NCBI RefSeq assembly: GCF_003350925.1
Contig: NZ_KZ857181.1
Coordinates: 62,001-126,000, forward strand
DNA length: 64,000 bases
Source of the DNA: Dyella tabacisoli
GTDB taxonomy: Bacteria > Pseudomonadota > Gammaproteobacteria > Xanthomonadales > Rhodanobacteraceae
Direction: 5' to 3'
The notes under the pieces were generated by a model. The model was given only the letters and a program-made list of their open reading frames with translations. It had not been told where the DNA came from and ran no database searches. Positions 16,501 to 27,578 of the stretch are shown here, in pieces. A program made the translations under genes and the position numbers. How positions within the stretch are numbered: the first letter of the stretch is position 1; every line of letters begins with the position of its first letter.

Positions 16501-18695
16501 GTGGACGCCGCTTCGCCGCCGGTCCAGATCGCGCGTACCCCGGCAAAGCAGGCGGGCTCTTCCGCCAGCAAACGGAATAACGCCGTGGTGAGGAATACCG
16601 CCGTGACCAGCTCTTGCACCAGCGTGCGTGCAAGCACCTGGACATCGGTTTTGCCGGGCGGTGCGATGACGATCTGCTGGCCGCCGAGCAACGGCGCCCA
16701 GATCTCATAGGTGGAGGCATCGAACACCTGCGGCGAATGCAATAGCACACGCTGCTGACTGCCGTCCTGCCAGCGCCGGTCGAGCGCCAGCTCGATCACG
16801 TTGCGATGCGTGATCGCAATGCCCTTGGGGATACCGGTGGAGCCGGAGGTATAGATCACATAGGCCAGATGATCCGGCTGCAATGCGTGCGACGGTGGTG
16901 TCGCCGGTTGCTGCGCGATATCGGCAGCCTCCTCTTCCAACACCAGCAACGTGCCCCAATGGGACGGCAGACGATCGACCAGCGTCGCCTGGGTCACCAG
17001 CACCGGGGCCATGCTTTCGTTGAGCATATAAGCGAGACGCTCGGTCGGGTAATCCGGATCGAGCGGCAAGTACGCGGCACCGGCCTTGATGATGGCCAGC
17101 GTAGCGACAAGCAGATGGAGCGAGCGCTCCACACACAAGCCAACCAATACATCCGGCCCTACTCCCAGGGCCTGCAGATGATGAGCCAGGCGGTTAGCCT
17201 GTGCGTCGAGTTCGCGGTAAGTGAGCGATTGGCCGCCGGCCGCCGCGGCGACGGCATCAGGCACGCGAGCGACCTGGGCCGCGAAGATGTCAGGCAGATT
17301 GTTGACGGGCAGCGGGTTCGCCGTGCGGTTCCAGTCGACCAGCAACTGTCGCCGCTCCTGCGCGTCCAGCAGGTCGATCTGGTCCAGAGGCTGATCCGGG
17401 TGCTCTGCGACGCAGGCGAGCAAGCGCAGCAGACGATCGACATAGCGCTGCGCGGTGTCGCGATCGTATAAGTCGGTGGCGAACTCAAGGGTACCGCTAA
17501 GCCCGGCCGGCGCCCCATCCGCATCGACATTCTCGCTGAAGCCAAACCATAGGTCGTACTTGGCGGGATGGATGTCGGTGTATCGCCAGGTCGTCTCCAG
17601 TCCGGCGAACGCAGGCGATATAGCCGCATGGTTGTCGAGCATCAGCGCGACCTGGAACAGCGGGTGCAATGCCTGCGTGCGCACCGGCTTGATAGCATCC
17701 ACGACACGTTCGAACGGCAGATCCTGATGGCTGAAGGCGGCCAGGTCGACCGCGCGCAGGCGACGTACCAACTCGCGAAAACCGGGATTGGCGGAAAGGT
17801 CCGCGCGCAATACCAGCAAATTCACGAATAGACCGACCATCGGTTCCAGCGCCTCGTCGTGGCGGCCGGCCACCGATGTGCCGATGGGCACATCCTCGCC
17901 AGCGCCGTGCAGCGAAAGCAGCGCGGCGAGCCCGGCATGCAACACGATGAACAGACTCGACTGGGTATCTTTAGCCAATGCGCGCAGCCGACGATGGAGC
18001 GCCGCGCTGACGTTGAACTCGATCGACGCACCGCCATGGCTGGCATGGGGCGGCCGTGGCCGGTCGGCAGGAAGATTAAGTTGCTCGGGAAGCCCCGCCA
18101 ACGCCCTCTTCCAATAGGCCATCTGTTGCGCCGCGTCGCTATTGGGATCGGACTCCTGCCCCATCCATTCGTGTTGCCACAGGCTGTAGTCTGCATATTG
18201 CAACGGCAACGACTTCCATGCCGGTGCCCGTTGCCTGATACGTGCTTCATATGCTGTGGTCAGGTCGCCGATGAACGGTGCCAGCGATCCGCCGTCGATG
18301 GCAATGTGGTGCAACAGCAAAAGCATGCCGTGGTCGTTTGCGCCGAGTCGGAATAATGTCACGCGTATCGGCAATTCATGCGCCAGATCGAAGCAATGCG
18401 CAGAGGCTCGCTCTTGTTCCGCGTCGAATGCATCGAGTGTGATCGCGCGCTGCTCGAATATCAGTTCGGCAGCGTCCGTTTTGCGAACGATCTGCCGACC
18501 GACGCCGTCGACGTTATCGAACACCGTGCGCAAACTTTCATGGCGCTCAAGCACGTCGATCAGCGCCACGCGTAGTGCCTCGACATCCAGTGCGCCATGC
18601 AGACGCAGCAGCAGTGGAATGTTGAAGAGTGTGCTGGGACCCTGCAGTTGTTGCAGGAACCACAGGCGTTGCTGGGCGAACGACAAAGGAATCAT
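13575..18695 (-). CDS. NRPS: C-A-PCP-C-truncated A, no carrier or thioesterase at the end
   Basis: 1706 residues. C1 (1-430) has [10 protein letters not shown]1 (about 455-960) is complete, with TSGSTG, FDAST, YGPTE and NGKLDR, and I read its ten-residue code as DAYFWGVTFK. This partly resembles aliphatic (Val/Ile-type) codes, but no firm substrate is claimed. The PCP has LGGDSIL near residue 1000. C2 (about 1070-1500) has NHAVLDGWS, keeping the second catalytic His but not the first. After a normal C-A linker (VLVDWNASA, about residue 1510) the sequence jumps to [10 protein letters not shown], so A1-A5 core motifs are missing. The rest is degenerate: the region of the usual hinge motif is unrecognisable, the A10 lysine motif is replaced by STKTRLDQE, and no PCP follows. 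The start overlaps the upstream NRPS stop by 4 bases (ATGA), so the two are translationally coupled. Confidence 0.9.
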   Translation of the reverse strand: MIPLSFAQQRLWFLQQLQGPSTLFNIPLLLRLHGALDVEALRVALIDVLERHESLRTVFDNVDGVGRQIVRKTDAAELIFEQRAITLDAFDAEQERASAHCFDLAHELPIRVTLFRLGANDHGMLLLLHHIAIDGGSLAPFIGDLTTAYEARIRQRAPAWKSLPLQYADYSLWQHEWMGQESDPNSDAAQQMAYWKRALAGLPEQLNLPADRPRPPHASHGGASIEFNVSAALHRRLRALAKDTQSSLFIVLHAGLAALLSLHGAGEDVPIGTSVAGRHDEALEPMVGLFVNLLVLRADLSANPGFRELVRRLRAVDLAAFSHQDLPFERVVDAIKPVRTQALHPLFQVALMLDNHAAISPAFAGLETTWRYTDIHPAKYDLWFGFSENVDADGAPAGLSGTLEFATDLYDRDTAQRYVDRLLRLLACVAEHPDQPLDQIDLLDAQERRQLLVDWNRTANPLPVNNLPDIFAAQVARVPDAVAAAAGGQSLTYRELDAQANRLAHHLQALGVGPDVLVGLCVERSLHLLVATLAIIKAGAAYLPLDPDYPTERLAYMLNESMAPVLVTQATLVDRLPSHWGTLLVLEEEAADIAQQPATPPSHALQPDHLAYVIYTSGSTGIPKGIAITHRNVIELALDRRWQDGSQQRVLLHSPQVFDASTYEIWAPLLGGQQIVIAPPGKTDVQVLARTLVQELVTAVFLTTALFRLLAEEPACFAGVRAIWTGGEAASTHAFQQVIDACPQASVVHVYGPTETTTFVTCYPMRAPFQVGASVPIGAPMDNTQAYVLDGALRPTPIGVAGELYIAGSGLARGYLQRPALSAERFVANPYGSPGSRMYRTGDLVRWRADGQIDFVGRVDQQVKVRGFRIELGEIEAALREQPTVSHVAVIAREDQPGHKQLVGYVVAAPGHAPDPVELRRMLGARLPDYMVPAAIVLLDTLPLNINGKLDREALPAPDFQPSVSREPSTPQEKILAALFADVLGLQHVGIDDSFFDLGGDSILAIQLKARAQKAGMSFELGALFDHQNVAELATIVVFTADAAPRAVQAFELIVAEDRQRIPEHVEDAYPLSQVQAGMVFYNRYDTDSSLYHVVFCTLMRLPFDATAMREALDELSRRHEVLRTGYDFSSYSVPLQLVHRSASVPLIVEDLRALAEPKRSAAFERWCGHEARQSFDIAVAPLLRVFVHRMSDTQFRFSLSFNHAVLDGWSDASLVTELMQRYQARLGGRSMPAEPLSIKYRDYIALEQQAIASDATRTFWRDMLAGYRPVEAQRSVKTHSKTALENQRPEDYVAIAITEDTSKGLIELAQQVQVPLKTVLLSAHMAALSVLTGSRDVATAIVSHGRPEAVDAEKLIGLFLNAVLLRLRIGHTSWRCLIQQVMEAESRLFPHRRYPLPKILSDNGLQNAVGVIFNYIHFHVYEQLSELGEKLDVGGGEGHSAFPLGMDFQRSAKGIEATVTGHAHLYDRATLQRYADCYSGILREMAEAPDAPVHARSLLSEEETRRVLVDWNASARAVSGVSMPSGASADNVRVYILDGTLQPVPPGVVGELYLTGDGMAQGGHDRTALPTPCLVADPFAIGQRMYRTGDLAHWLTDGTLVLDVHAEPSSLSGDRGIDIDAIDALLCTHPAIAQAASILREDEPGRKQLVSYVVARQGQVLDTDELCRSLSGRLPSHVVPVVVIAPASHFVSTKTRLDQETAMLW

Positions 18696-21600
18696 GACGG
18701 TTCTTCTGTGATGCGCATCGGGCGCAATGGCATACGAGTGGGGATACGCGCTGTCTCCAGTTGCATGGCCAGCTCGGCCACCGTGGGCGCGTCGAAAAGA
18801 ACGTGCAAAGGAACCTCTACGCCCAGGGCGCTGCGGATACGCCCGACGAGCTGCGTGGCAAGCAGAGAGTGACCGCCGAGGTCGAAGAAGTTGTCATCGA
18901 TGCCCACACGCGGCAGGCCGAACATCGTGCAGAACAGCTCGGCGAGGATTTCCTCTTGCGTCGTGCGCGGCGCTCGAAAACCCTCGGTGCGGATCTCAGG
19001 AGCCGGCAGCGCACGGACGTCGAGCTTGCCGTTGCTGGTCATGGGCAGTGCCGGGATCGCCACGATAGCCGACGGCACCATGTAGTGAGGCAGAAGTTCG
19101 CTCATGACCTGACGTAATGCCGCGGGGTCCACAAGCGTGGGGTCCACAAGACCCGCCTGGGCAATCACCACATAGGCAACTAACTGCCGATGTCCGAGCA
19201 GATCCTCGCGAGCGACCACCGCAGCCTGTTGCACGCCAGGCTGTGCGCATAGCACCGCTTCGATCTCGCCCGGCTCGATGCGAAAGCCGCGAATCTTGAT
19301 CTGCTGATCGGCGCGCCCAACGAAATCGAGCACGCCATCGGCGCGCCATCGCGCCAGATCCCCCGTGCGATACATACGCTCACCGCGGCCAAAGGGATGG
19401 GCGACGAAACGCTCGGCAGTAAGTGCGGGGCGCCGCAGATAGCCGCGAGCGAGACCGCTGCCGGCGATATACAGCTCACCCGCGACCCCCACCGGCAGCG
19501 GGCGTAATGCGGCATCCAGGATGTAAACCTGCATCTGGTCCATCGGCGCACCGATCGGCACACTGACCCCGACCTCGTCTGCTTTGCGCAGGGTATGGCA
19601 GGTGGCGGCCGCCGTGGTTTCGGTAGGGCCATAGCCATTCATGACCACGATCTGTGGGCAGTGTTCGAGGGCACGCCGAGAAGCCTGCGGCGATGCCACC
19701 TCACCGCCGCTCAAGACAACGCGCACTTGCGCAAGGCACTGCGGCTGTTCCTCGACGAGCAACTGGAACAAAGTGGCCGTGAGGAATAGCGCGGTGACTT
19801 GCGCGCGCACAATCAAGCGAGCAAGCGTCGCGACATCGGTCTTACCCGCCGGTGCAAGCACAATTTGCCCGCCGCCGAGCAGCGGCACCCACAACTCATA
19901 GGTTGAGCCATCGAACACCTGTGGCGAATGCACCAGCACGCGCTGGTGTCTGCCATCGGCCCAGCGATGGTCCAGCGCAAACTCAACCACATTGCGATGG
20001 GAGATCGCGATCCCTTTAGGCGTGCCGGTAGAACCCGAGGTGTACATCACATAGGCGAGGTGGTCCGGCCGTACCGCACGCTGTGGCGGCGTATCGGGGT
20101 ATCCGGCCAAGACGCTCGCATCACCGTCGAGCATCACCAGTACGTGTCCCTGCGTGGGGAGCCGTGCAGCCATAGCCTCTCGGGTGAGCAATACTTTGAC
20201 GCCGGTTTCCCCGAGCATGCGGGCTAGCCGTTCGCCTGGGTAGTCCGGGTCGAGCGGTACATAGGCGCCGCCAGCCTTAAGAATCGCCAGCAACCCCACG
20301 ACCAGTGCCGGACTGCGTTCGATACAGATCGCAATGCAGTCATCCGGTGCCATGCCAAGCGCGATGAGTCGATGCGCCAGGCGGTTGGCCTGAGCGTCCA
20401 ACTCCCGGTAGGTCAGTGACTGCGCTCCATCGATCAGGGCGACGGCATCTGGCCTGCGCACGGCCTGCGCCTCGAACAACAGATGGATACAACGCTCCCC
20501 CGGAGGAAGCGACGGAGTGCGATTCCAATCGCCGAGCAATTGGGCTCGCTCAGCGGATGGAAGTATGTCCAGATGGCGCACCGGCGTGCGCGGTGCGTCT
20601 TCCAACGAACAGGCCAGGCTCTCTAGCGCCTGTTGCATATAGCCACAGACGCGCGCCGCCGACACCGGCGGCATCGCCTGAAGATTCAGTGCCAGACTGT
20701 CGCCGAAATCTTCGACCGTCATCCCCAATGGATAATTGGTGCGCTCCTCGAACCCTAGCCACTCGATGCCTGCCGGCGTATCAGCCTGTTGTGCACCGGC
20801 GGTATCGGCATCTTCGTGGAGATAATTAAACAAGGCGCTGAACAAGGGCGTCGAGGCAGCCACGCCGCTGCAGCGCTGTGCGAGAGCTAACGAAGCGTGC
20901 TCGTGGCGCAGTAATTCAGCCAGCCTATCCTGCGTTTGCCGAACGGCTTGTTCCACTTCGGTGTCGTCGACATCGACGCGCAGTGGCAAGGTATTGATGA
21001 ACAGACCCATGGCCTGATCGGCACCGTCGCCCGCCTCCATCCGTCCGAACAACACCGTGCCGAAGACGACCTGTCGCCGCCCGCTGGCTGCGGCGATAAC
21101 CAGGCCCCAGGCCAGATGGCAAAGACTGGCAAGACTGACGCCGAGCCGGCGCGCATGCGCGCGCAGGCGACCGTTCAGCTCGTTCGGTAATCGTCGGCGC
21201 GATTCATCGATGCGCTCGCCGCCGCGACGCACATCGCCCAGGCCAAATGGCAACGTGGGTTCGTCGATGTCCCCAAGCTGCCGGCGGAAGAAGCGCTCGT
21301 GCTCCATCGCACCGACGCCCAGGCGGGCATGGGCTATTAGCTGACGGAACGGGTGCGATATACCAAGCGTATCGCCGCGGCCCGCGAGAATAGTCATGGC
21401 TTGTGCGTAGAGCGACTCGATGCTGGAGTGGTCGCCAATCACGTGGTGCAGCCACTGCAGCAATAGCCAACGGTCGTGTTGCGGATCATGTGCAATGACG
21501 AAACGCAACAACGGCGCGCGACTGAGATCGACGCGAACGTTGGATACGTCGTGACTTCGTGTCAGTTGCTCGACGACAGGGCCGTCATGCGGATCGGGCA

Positions 21601-24600
21601 CGAATTCAGTGATGGTCGCCGGTGCGTGGCGCCATACCACTTGCGCAGGTGTGGACAATCCCTCCCAGACGAGCGCAGTACGCAGGATGTCGTGGCGATC
21701 GATGACCTGTTGCGCGGCGGCCAGATAACGGTCCAACAGAGCGCGATCGGCGAAGGCCATGCGATCGACCATCAGGTACGGATCACCGTCGGTACTCAGC
21801 CGGTGATGGAACAGCATGCCCTCCTGCAAGGGAGCCAAGGCATAGATGTCCTGGATGTTGGCTATGCCACCGGGTACCTGGGCGACGATGCAGTCGATAT
21901 CGGCTTGCGACAGATCGATGAGTGGCAGCATCTCCGGTGTGATTGCCGTACCACCAGGCTCGATGACATTGGGCGGCACGACGATCTCGCGGTGCGTGCC
22001 AAGCGTCAGCGCCAGCTCGGCCAGCGTGGGCGTAGCGAACAGCGAACGCACCTCGGTGCCGACCCCTAGTCGGCGCAGGCGTTCCAGCAACTGGATGACG
22101 ATGAGCGAGTTGCCGCCGAGTTCAAAGAAATGGTCGCGTCGACCCACCTGTTCGATGCCCAGCAATTCCTGCCAAAGGTCGGCCAGCAAGCGCTCGACAT
22201 CGCCCTGCGGCGGTTCATAGGCGCGATGCAGAAAGGCAGCGCCGGTCGGTGCGGGCAGTGCCTGGCGATCGAGCTTGCCGTTGACAGTCAATGGCAGCGC
22301 AGACAGCACCACGATGGCACCTGGCACCATGTAGCCGGGCAGTTGCTCAACCAGGCTGCGTCGCAGCGTAGCGACGAAGCTGCGATGGTCCTGCATCGCA
22401 CCGGGGTCATTGCACACCGGCGCCGTGCCGGTGCGAGCGGGCGGCTGGTAGAGCTCGCTGACCACTGGGATATCGCCACCGTTGCTGTCGATGAAAACGG
22501 CATCGAACTGTCGGTCACTACCTTCGCCAGCCCAGGTGACCGCGACGTCATAGCCAAGCTCGATACCCAATGCATGCAGATCGTCAGGCTCGATCGCCAG
22601 CGCAGCCGCCGCGTCACCCTCCCCCCATACGCGCTGTACGATCTCGAACTCGTCGACCAGGCGCGCATTGGGAACGTTACGCAAGCGCAAGCTGGACGGC
22701 CGCTGCATTGCCAGATGCAAACGCAGCGAATCGAGCGTGTCGATGTCGCGCGACCAGACTAGCGACGGCAAATGGCCCAGTGATTGGACATCCGTGCCTT
22801 GCTTATGCAGCACGACCTCATAGCGGTGGCGGGTCAGTTCGTTGTGGAAGCGGCCGTGCTTGAGCTGAATGTCGACACCGGCAATATCCTCCCACTGTTG
22901 CGGCAACGCGGCGAAATACGCCGGATCGACCAGCAGTTCGTTCTCCAGGCGCAGATCTTCATCGACAGCCTGCCGCAGGCTTTCCGAAGCCGTACCTCCG
23001 GCGCGGTGCCAGGCGACCGCCGTGGCGAAACAGCGCATCAGGCGCAGATTGCGTACATCGCCGACGAAGATGCGTCCGCCCGGAGCGAGCAAAGCCATGC
23101 ATTGCCGCAGCACCTGGGTGAGGTAATCCGCACCCGGGAAATACTGAATGACCGAGTTAAGCACAATCGTATCGAAAGATTGCCGCGGCAACCCTTCGAG
23201 GTCATGTGCCGGCTGGCAGCGCAGCTCAATGCGATCGCACAACTGCGGGTCGCGCGCGACGCGCTCACGCAGTGACTCGATCACTGGCGAAGAGAAATCC
23301 AGGCCCCAATACGACGCACAATGCGGCGCCACCTTCCATAGCACCAGCCCGGTGCCGACACCGATCTCCAACAGTCGGGCCGGGCGCAGCGCGACGATGC
23401 GATCGATAGTCGCGGCACGCCATTCGCGCATCTGCTCCAACGGAATCGGCTGACCGTCGTAGCTGCTGTCCCAGCCCTCGAAGTCCTCGCCATGAGCCAG
23501 CTCGGCATGCTGGCTGTACAAACCGTCGTGCAGCGTCTGCCACTGTTGTACTTGCCGTGTCTCAAAGGTTGTATCGCGGCCGGCGATGCGATCTTTCTGA
23601 TGCGGCACCACGTAACCGACCAGTTGCTTGTGCCCGGCGCGATCCTCGCGCGCAAGCACTGCTGCTTGCGCCACCGCTGGATCGCGCAACAGGCAGGCCT
23701 CGATCTCGCCCAACTCAATGCGCAGACCGTGCAGCTTGACCTGCTGATCCACACGACCGGCAAACACGATAGGACCGTCCGGCCTGCGTCGCACATAATC
23801 GCCCGTGCGATACATGCGACTGCCGGGCACGCCGAACGGGTCGGCGACGAAGCGCTCTGCCGTCATCCCCGGTCGGTGCAGGTAGCCGCGCGCCAGCCCT
23901 GGCCCGGCGAGATATAACTCGCCCTCGACATCATCAGTCACCGGTTGCAGCGCCGCATCCAGCACATACGTGTGCATCATCTGCACCGCGCTGCCCATCG
24001 GTATCGCATCCCCTCCCTGCCCGGCCTTCAATGGCGCCGACACCAATGCATCCACAGTTGCCTCGGTGGGGCCGTAGCCGTTGACCATATGCCGCCCCGG
24101 CGCCCATGTTGCAGCCAGCGCTGGCGGACAGGCTTCGCCACCTACCAACAAAGTATCGAGCCCTGGCAGTTGCGAGGGTGTCATCAGCGCAAGCAGACTT
24201 GGCGGCAAGGCGAGATGGGTGACCTTCTGCCGCGCGCACAATGCAGCCAGCGCGATGCCCGGCACCAACTCGTCGGGCGGCGCCAGCACCAACGCCGCGC
24301 CCAGGCATAGCGCCATGCAGACTTCCCCGAAGGAAGCATCGAAGCTCAACGAAGCGAATTGCAGCACGCGGCTATCTGCAGCTATTCGCAGCCGCTCGCG
24401 GTACGTGCTTGCCAATGCGTGCACGCCCGCATGGCTCACTACCACGCCTTTGGGCCGACCGGTCGAGCCGGAGGTATAGATCACATAGGCTGCATGCCGT
24501 GGCGAGCGCAAGCCGTCGCTGGCATCGAGATCATCGGTGGATCGCGCAGCGATAGCGGCGGCGGTGACCGCATCGTCGAGATAGATCGATGTAAGAGCCT

Positions 24601-25024
24601 GCGTCGTCGGCCATCCGACCATGCGCATCGTTAAGACGCATGCCGGCTTGGCATCTTCGAGCATGTAAGCGAGACGGGGGCCGGGATAATCCGGGTCGAG
24701 CGGGAGGTAAGCCGCGCCGCATTTCAATACGGCCAGCACGGCAACGATCATCTCGAACGAACGCGGCAAGGCAATGGCGACGATCGCTTCCGTGCCAATG
24801 CCTAGTGCCTGCAATTGGCGTGCAAGCTGGTTGGCGCGAGTGTTGAGTTGCGCATAGCTAAGGCTGGTGTCGCCATAAATCAGCGCGGTGGCATCGGGAG
24901 ACTGCGCGACCTGGCGTTCGAACAACTGCGGCAGAGTGGCGGCAGCCTCGTCGTACGCTGCCACATCATCGTGACTGTCTTCGGCAACCGGCAAAGGCAA
25001 AGGCATATGGTGCCTATCGTGCAT
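18692..25024 (-). CDS. NRPS: A-nMT-PCP-C(dual E/C-type)-A-PCP, initiation module first
   Basis: 2110 residues. There is no leading C domain; A1 starts near residue 30, so this looks like a chain-initiating module. An N-methyltransferase (about 470-760, SAM motif [13 protein letters not shown]) is inserted between the A8 and A9/A10 parts of A1; A10 is NGKLDR near residue 920. The code of A1 is read as DAGALGGVDK (unassigned). PCP1 has LGGNSL (about 970). The C domain begins [15 protein letters not shown] and [11 protein letters not shown], the lengthened histidine motif seen in dual condensation/epimerization domains, plus HHVIGDH (about 1195). A2 (1490-2010) code DGYFLGGAAK (unassigned); PCP2 LGGHSLLA near 2050. 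The ATG at 25024 has AGGGAGGGG before it; the more upstream start at 25063 has none. It lies 78 bases after the MbtH gene stop. Confidence 0.9.
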   Translation of the reverse strand: MHDRHHMPLPLPVAEDSHDDVAAYDEAAATLPQLFERQVAQSPDATALIYGDTSLSYAQLNTRANQLARQLQALGIGTEAIVAIALPRSFEMIVAVLAVLKCGAAYLPLDPDYPGPRLAYMLEDAKPACVLTMRMVGWPTTQALTSIYLDDAVTAAAIAARSTDDLDASDGLRSPRHAAYVIYTSGSTGRPKGVVVSHAGVHALASTYRERLRIAADSRVLQFASLSFDASFGEVCMALCLGAALVLAPPDELVPGIALAALCARQKVTHLALPPSLLALMTPSQLPGLDTLLVGGEACPPALAATWAPGRHMVNGYGPTEATVDALVSAPLKAGQGGDAIPMGSAVQMMHTYVLDAALQPVTDDVEGELYLAGPGLARGYLHRPGMTAERFVADPFGVPGSRMYRTGDYVRRRPDGPIVFAGRVDQQVKLHGLRIELGEIEACLLRDPAVAQAAVLAREDRAGHKQLVGYVVPHQKDRIAGRDTTFETRQVQQWQTLHDGLYSQHAELAHGEDFEGWDSSYDGQPIPLEQMREWRAATIDRIVALRPARLLEIGVGTGLVLWKVAPHCASYWGLDFSSPVIESLRERVARDPQLCDRIELRCQPAHDLEGLPRQSFDTIVLNSVIQYFPGADYLTQVLRQCMALLAPGGRIFVGDVRNLRLMRCFATAVAWHRAGGTASESLRQAVDEDLRLENELLVDPAYFAALPQQWEDIAGVDIQLKHGRFHNELTRHRYEVVLHKQGTDVQSLGHLPSLVWSRDIDTLDSLRLHLAMQRPSSLRLRNVPNARLVDEFEIVQRVWGEGDAAAALAIEPDDLHALGIELGYDVAVTWAGEGSDRQFDAVFIDSNGGDIPVVSELYQPPARTGTAPVCNDPGAMQDHRSFVATLRRSLVEQLPGYMVPGAIVVLSALPLTVNGKLDRQALPAPTGAAFLHRAYEPPQGDVERLLADLWQELLGIEQVGRRDHFFELGGNSLIVIQLLERLRRLGVGTEVRSLFATPTLAELALTLGTHREIVVPPNVIEPGGTAITPEMLPLIDLSQADIDCIVAQVPGGIANIQDIYALAPLQEGMLFHHRLSTDGDPYLMVDRMAFADRALLDRYLAAAQQVIDRHDILRTALVWEGLSTPAQVVWRHAPATITEFVPDPHDGPVVEQLTRSHDVSNVRVDLSRAPLLRFVIAHDPQHDRWLLLQWLHHVIGDHSSIESLYAQAMTILAGRGDTLGISHPFRQLIAHARLGVGAMEHERFFRRQLGDIDEPTLPFGLGDVRRGGERIDESRRRLPNELNGRLRAHARRLGVSLASLCHLAWGLVIAAASGRRQVVFGTVLFGRMEAGDGADQAMGLFINTLPLRVDVDDTEVEQAVRQTQDRLAELLRHEHASLALAQRCSGVAASTPLFSALFNYLHEDADTAGAQQADTPAGIEWLGFEERTNYPLGMTVEDFGDSLALNLQAMPPVSAARVCGYMQQALESLACSLEDAPRTPVRHLDILPSAERAQLLGDWNRTPSLPPGERCIHLLFEAQAVRRPDAVALIDGAQSLTYRELDAQANRLAHRLIALGMAPDDCIAICIERSPALVVGLLAILKAGGAYVPLDPDYPGERLARMLGETGVKVLLTREAMAARLPTQGHVLVMLDGDASVLAGYPDTPPQRAVRPDHLAYVMYTSGSTGTPKGIAISHRNVVEFALDHRWADGRHQRVLVHSPQVFDGSTYELWVPLLGGGQIVLAPAGKTDVATLARLIVRAQVTALFLTATLFQLLVEEQPQCLAQVRVVLSGGEVASPQASRRALEHCPQIVVMNGYGPTETTAAATCHTLRKADEVGVSVPIGAPMDQMQVYILDAALRPLPVGVAGELYIAGSGLARGYLRRPALTAERFVAHPFGRGERMYRTGDLARWRADGVLDFVGRADQQIKIRGFRIEPGEIEAVLCAQPGVQQAAVVAREDLLGHRQLVAYVVIAQAGLVDPTLVDPAALRQVMSELLPHYMVPSAIVAIPALPMTSNGKLDVRALPAPEIRTEGFRAPRTTQEEILAELFCTMFGLPRVGIDDNFFDLGGHSLLATQLVGRIRSALGVEVPLHVLFDAPTVAELAMQLETARIPTRMPLRPMRITEEPS

Positions 25025-25141
25025 CGCCCCCTCCCTAAAGTTGATCTCACTACTCGTTGGCAACCTTGAACTCGCACTCTCTCATCGCGGCAATCTCCCG
25101 CCACATGCCGAGAGGTAGCGTCGCGTCAGCAGGCGAACTAT

Positions 25142-25348
25142 TTATTCCATCGCCGCGACCAGACTGCGCGGACGCATGTCGGTCCCATGCTGCTCGATAT
25201 GATCCAGGCATACCTGGCGCGTGTCGGGTCCCAGCACAAGCGTCCAGCCAGCGGGTACCTGTGCGAAATGAGGCCAGAGCGAATGCTGGTCTTCGTGATT
25301 CACGAGCACGACAAACGTAGCGTTGTTATCGTCAAATGGATTAATCAC
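25142..25348 (-). CDS. mbtH: MbtH-like protein (NRPS adenylation-domain chaperone)
   Basis: 68 residues starting at a GTG preceded by GGAG at 7 bases. The sequence begins (fM)[16 protein letters not shown], then [14 protein letters not shown] and [16 protein letters not shown]: the NPFDD opening, the SLWP and PAGW tryptophans and the D-x-RP-x-SL ending are the hallmarks of the family. The residue usually Trp in the last motif (NWTDMRP) is Gly here (HGTDMRP). MbtH proteins bind adenylation domains and raise their solubility or activity. It is the only copy in the window and sits just upstream of two coupled NRPS genes. Reading frames that extend it upstream lack family similarity. Confidence 0.9.
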   Translation of the reverse strand: MINPFDDNNATFVVLVNHEDQHSLWPHFAQVPAGWTLVLGPDTRQVCLDHIEQHGTDMRPRSLVAAME

Positions 25349-25897
25349 AGAACATCTCCAGATACTTGAGGTAAATAGGAGCGATGTGAGAAGCGCATTG
25401 TTGGTAAAGGCGATGACCAGACGGTGACATCGCGTCGCATGCTGCGCACCGAAGAATTCCGGCGGCTGCAAACGATCCGACAGACTCCAGGTGTCCGCAT
25501 GGCAGTCAGGAGTCTGTCGAGATTATGTATATGAAGTCTCGTCCGCAGACGATCTAATCTGCTGAGATCCATTGAGGATATTTGCATATCACCGCCGCCC
25601 CCTACACATGATTACTGCATTAGTGCGCCTTCATTTACTTCATGATCCAACGTTACTAGACACCGGGTCATTGCCACATGAAATTCATGTGAAAACGGAG
25701 CATTTACCCATGCCGCGTTCGACACATCATCAGCTATGAGGTTTGCTTGGGACTGGTACGCGTCCGATTTCACAGAAAACCGCCGCTCGACCATTAGGCC
25801 TACGCACCTCGTGACCTTGGGTTTGACGATTTCCCCCATAGCCACTGGTAAGGCATGAACTGCCTTATGAACGAAGGTGAGCTTGCGTAATTGCGCT
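25349..25897. other. Leader/promoter region upstream of mbtH-NRPS
   Basis: About 550 bases without a gene I can support. The stretch is visibly AT-richer than its surroundings (25500-25740). It contains the perfect palindrome listed separately and, on the minus strand, TATACATAAT near 25535 that could be a -10 region, with no good -35 partner. Minus-strand reading frames of 77-80 codons here show no recognisable family. Confidence 0.45.
25675..25691. promoter_or_regulatory. 17-bp palindromic putative operator
   Basis: CACATGAA-A-TTCATGTG is a perfect inverted repeat with 8-bp arms and a one-base centre, 327 bases upstream of the mbtH start. Its length and symmetry fit a dimeric helix-turn-helix regulator. 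No candidate regulator gene is next to it. Confidence 0.5.
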
Positions 25898-27406
25898 CTA
25901 CAGTTCGAGCATGATGTCTGCCAGGCGCCGTGGTTGCCATTGCATCGCCATCCGACTCAGGCGCAGAAAGTCCGCACAAAAAGACTCGATTCGTTCTTGT
26001 CGAAACAGATTGCCGGCATAGGACGCGTGGCCGTGCACGGTCGTCGGTGTCTCAAGAAAGACCAAGGAAAGATCATGGAAAATCGGCAGCGGCGTTTCGC
26101 TCGATACAGACGCTGTCGAAGGCTCCTGCGCCTCCACTTCACTCTTCCAGTGATTGATGATGACGCCATTGAGATGCATATCCCATGACAGACGCATACT
26201 GATCGGCCGGCGAAAATCCAGCGTATCGGCGTATCCAAGCCGAACCTGTTCGAGATAATCGGCAAAACGGATTTCAGGCGATACGAATGAATAGAGGGGC
26301 CGGTTGCTGGCGAAACAACCGACAATATCCGCGACTTCCGGCGGCGTTCTGCAAAGGGTATAGGTTCCGAGCAAGATGTCGTGCCTGCCGGACCAGCGCG
26401 ACAACAACACGCTGTACATAGCCAACAGGGTTGCCGACAAGGTCATCGAATGAAGGCCGCTAAGCTCCCGTAATTCGGAAAGCGTGTCAGCTTGGATCGT
26501 GAAGGCATGCCGCTCTTCCGGCGCGCCCTCGCGTATCCGCCCCCGCGGAAAATCCGTCGGCAGCTTCAAGCGACCCATGTGCGCCAGCCGCTCCTCCCAG
26601 TAGCGGTATGGGTCATCGGCTCCGCTCGCACGCAACCAGTGCTGCTCCCAGATCGCGAAGTCTGCATATTGATAACGGGGCTCAGGCAACGGAGAAGGCT
26701 TTCCTGCAACGAATGCCAGATACAGCGCCCGCAACTCCCGCTTCAACAGACGGGACGAGGAAGTATCGATGGCGATGTGATGAATCCCCAAGAGCACGAG
26801 ATGGTGGTCATTCGCGACTTTGATGACACACGCCCTGAACAACGAACCTCCATCCAACTCGTAAGTCCTAAGCCGGTATTGCTCGACTTGTTCAAGGGCT
26901 TTTGCTTCGCTTTGCTTTAATGAAAATGGCGAATAATCAATAAATTCCAGTAATAAGCTCTCCGGTGGTTCCACGGTTACGACAACCTCCGGTCCCGCAG
27001 CTCGAAAGCGGGTTCGCAGCACTTCATGGCGGCGAACGAGTTCAGTCAGCGCACTTTCCAGCGTCGGCAGATCCACCTGACCTGGAACCGGAATAACCAT
27101 CAACGGGTGAGGTGTCGGCCCCGACACCTGTTCAAGCTCCCACCACCATCGCTGCATGCACGAAAGCGGAACCGGGCCGGAGCGAGGGTAAGAACCCAGT
27201 GGAAGCACGATCTCGGCGGACTCCGACCGTAAGTATTCCCTCACCTCTTCCTTGCGCGCGCGGGCTTCGAGAACCTCCTCCATGGCGGAGCAACCCGGCG
27301 GGCCGCGAAATCGCACATCCGCACCGCTCAGTGAAAGAGTGACCCCTTTCTCCCGCAGCGCGCTCAATAGCCGTCCGATGGGAAAGGAAGCCGGCGGATT
27401 GTTCAC
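25898..27406 (-). CDS. Stand-alone NRPS condensation-domain protein with TubC-type docking domain
   Basis: About 502 residues. Residues 8-60 (PIGRLLSALREKGVTLSLSG ...) resemble the TubC N-terminal docking domain also seen on two other NRPSs here. A single C domain follows (85-500) with SCMQRWWWELEQ in place of the usual [12 protein letters not shown] and LGIHHIAIDTSSS as active site: both histidines and the Asp are present, but the Gly of HHxxxDG is Thr. There is no A or PCP. It could transfer a chain between carriers, act as a releasing amide/ester-forming enzyme, or be structural. The GTG at 27406 was chosen (G-rich GGGG upstream, and downstream of a -10-like TATATT at 27488-27483); GTG 27412 is an alternative, and the ATG at 27499 lies upstream of that promoter element. 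Confidence 0.75.
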   Translation of the reverse strand: MNNPPASFPIGRLLSALREKGVTLSLSGADVRFRGPPGCSAMEEVLEARARKEEVREYLRSESAEIVLPLGSYPRSGPVPLSCMQRWWWELEQVSGPTPHPLMVIPVPGQVDLPTLESALTELVRRHEVLRTRFRAAGPEVVVTVEPPESLLLEFIDYSPFSLKQSEAKALEQVEQYRLRTYELDGGSLFRACVIKVANDHHLVLLGIHHIAIDTSSSRLLKRELRALYLAFVAGKPSPLPEPRYQYADFAIWEQHWLRASGADDPYRYWEERLAHMGRLKLPTDFPRGRIREGAPEERHAFTIQADTLSELRELSGLHSMTLSATLLAMYSVLLSRWSGRHDILLGTYTLCRTPPEVADIVGCFASNRPLYSFVSPEIRFADYLEQVRLGYADTLDFRRPISMRLSWDMHLNGVIINHWKSEVEAQEPSTASVSSETPLPIFHDLSLVFLETPTTVHGHASYAGNLFRQERIESFCADFLRLSRMAMQWQPRRLADIMLEL

Positions 27407-27461
27407 AATCACCCCAATGTTTGTATGGACCGTGGCCTGCGAACCACCGTTTTCGGCATAC

Positions 27462-27511
27462 TTGTGCACCGCTAACGTGTAAAATATAGCGCGAAACATA
27501 GGTAAACATAG
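27462..27511. promoter_or_regulatory. Divergent promoter region with 10-bp-period direct repeat
   Basis: AAACATAG occurs at 27494-27501 and 27504-27511, exactly 10 bp apart. On the minus strand these read CTATGTTT twice and lie just upstream of TATATT (27488-27483), in the -35 position of the condensation-protein promoter, as expected for an activator-dependent promoter. On the plus strand TTGTGC (27462-27467), 17 bases, TATAGC (27485-27490) is a weak promoter for the sulfotransferase. Confidence 0.4.
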
Positions 27512-27578
27512 TGACCCATACGAAGCGAAAACCGCGGCAGGCGCGATATAAGGGACGCACCCTGTCGAGGTACTGCGC

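Noticed and set aside
25612-25845. 77-codon minus-strand frame upstream of mbtH
   Set aside because: No recognisable family, it contains the palindromic operator candidate, and base composition looks intergenic.
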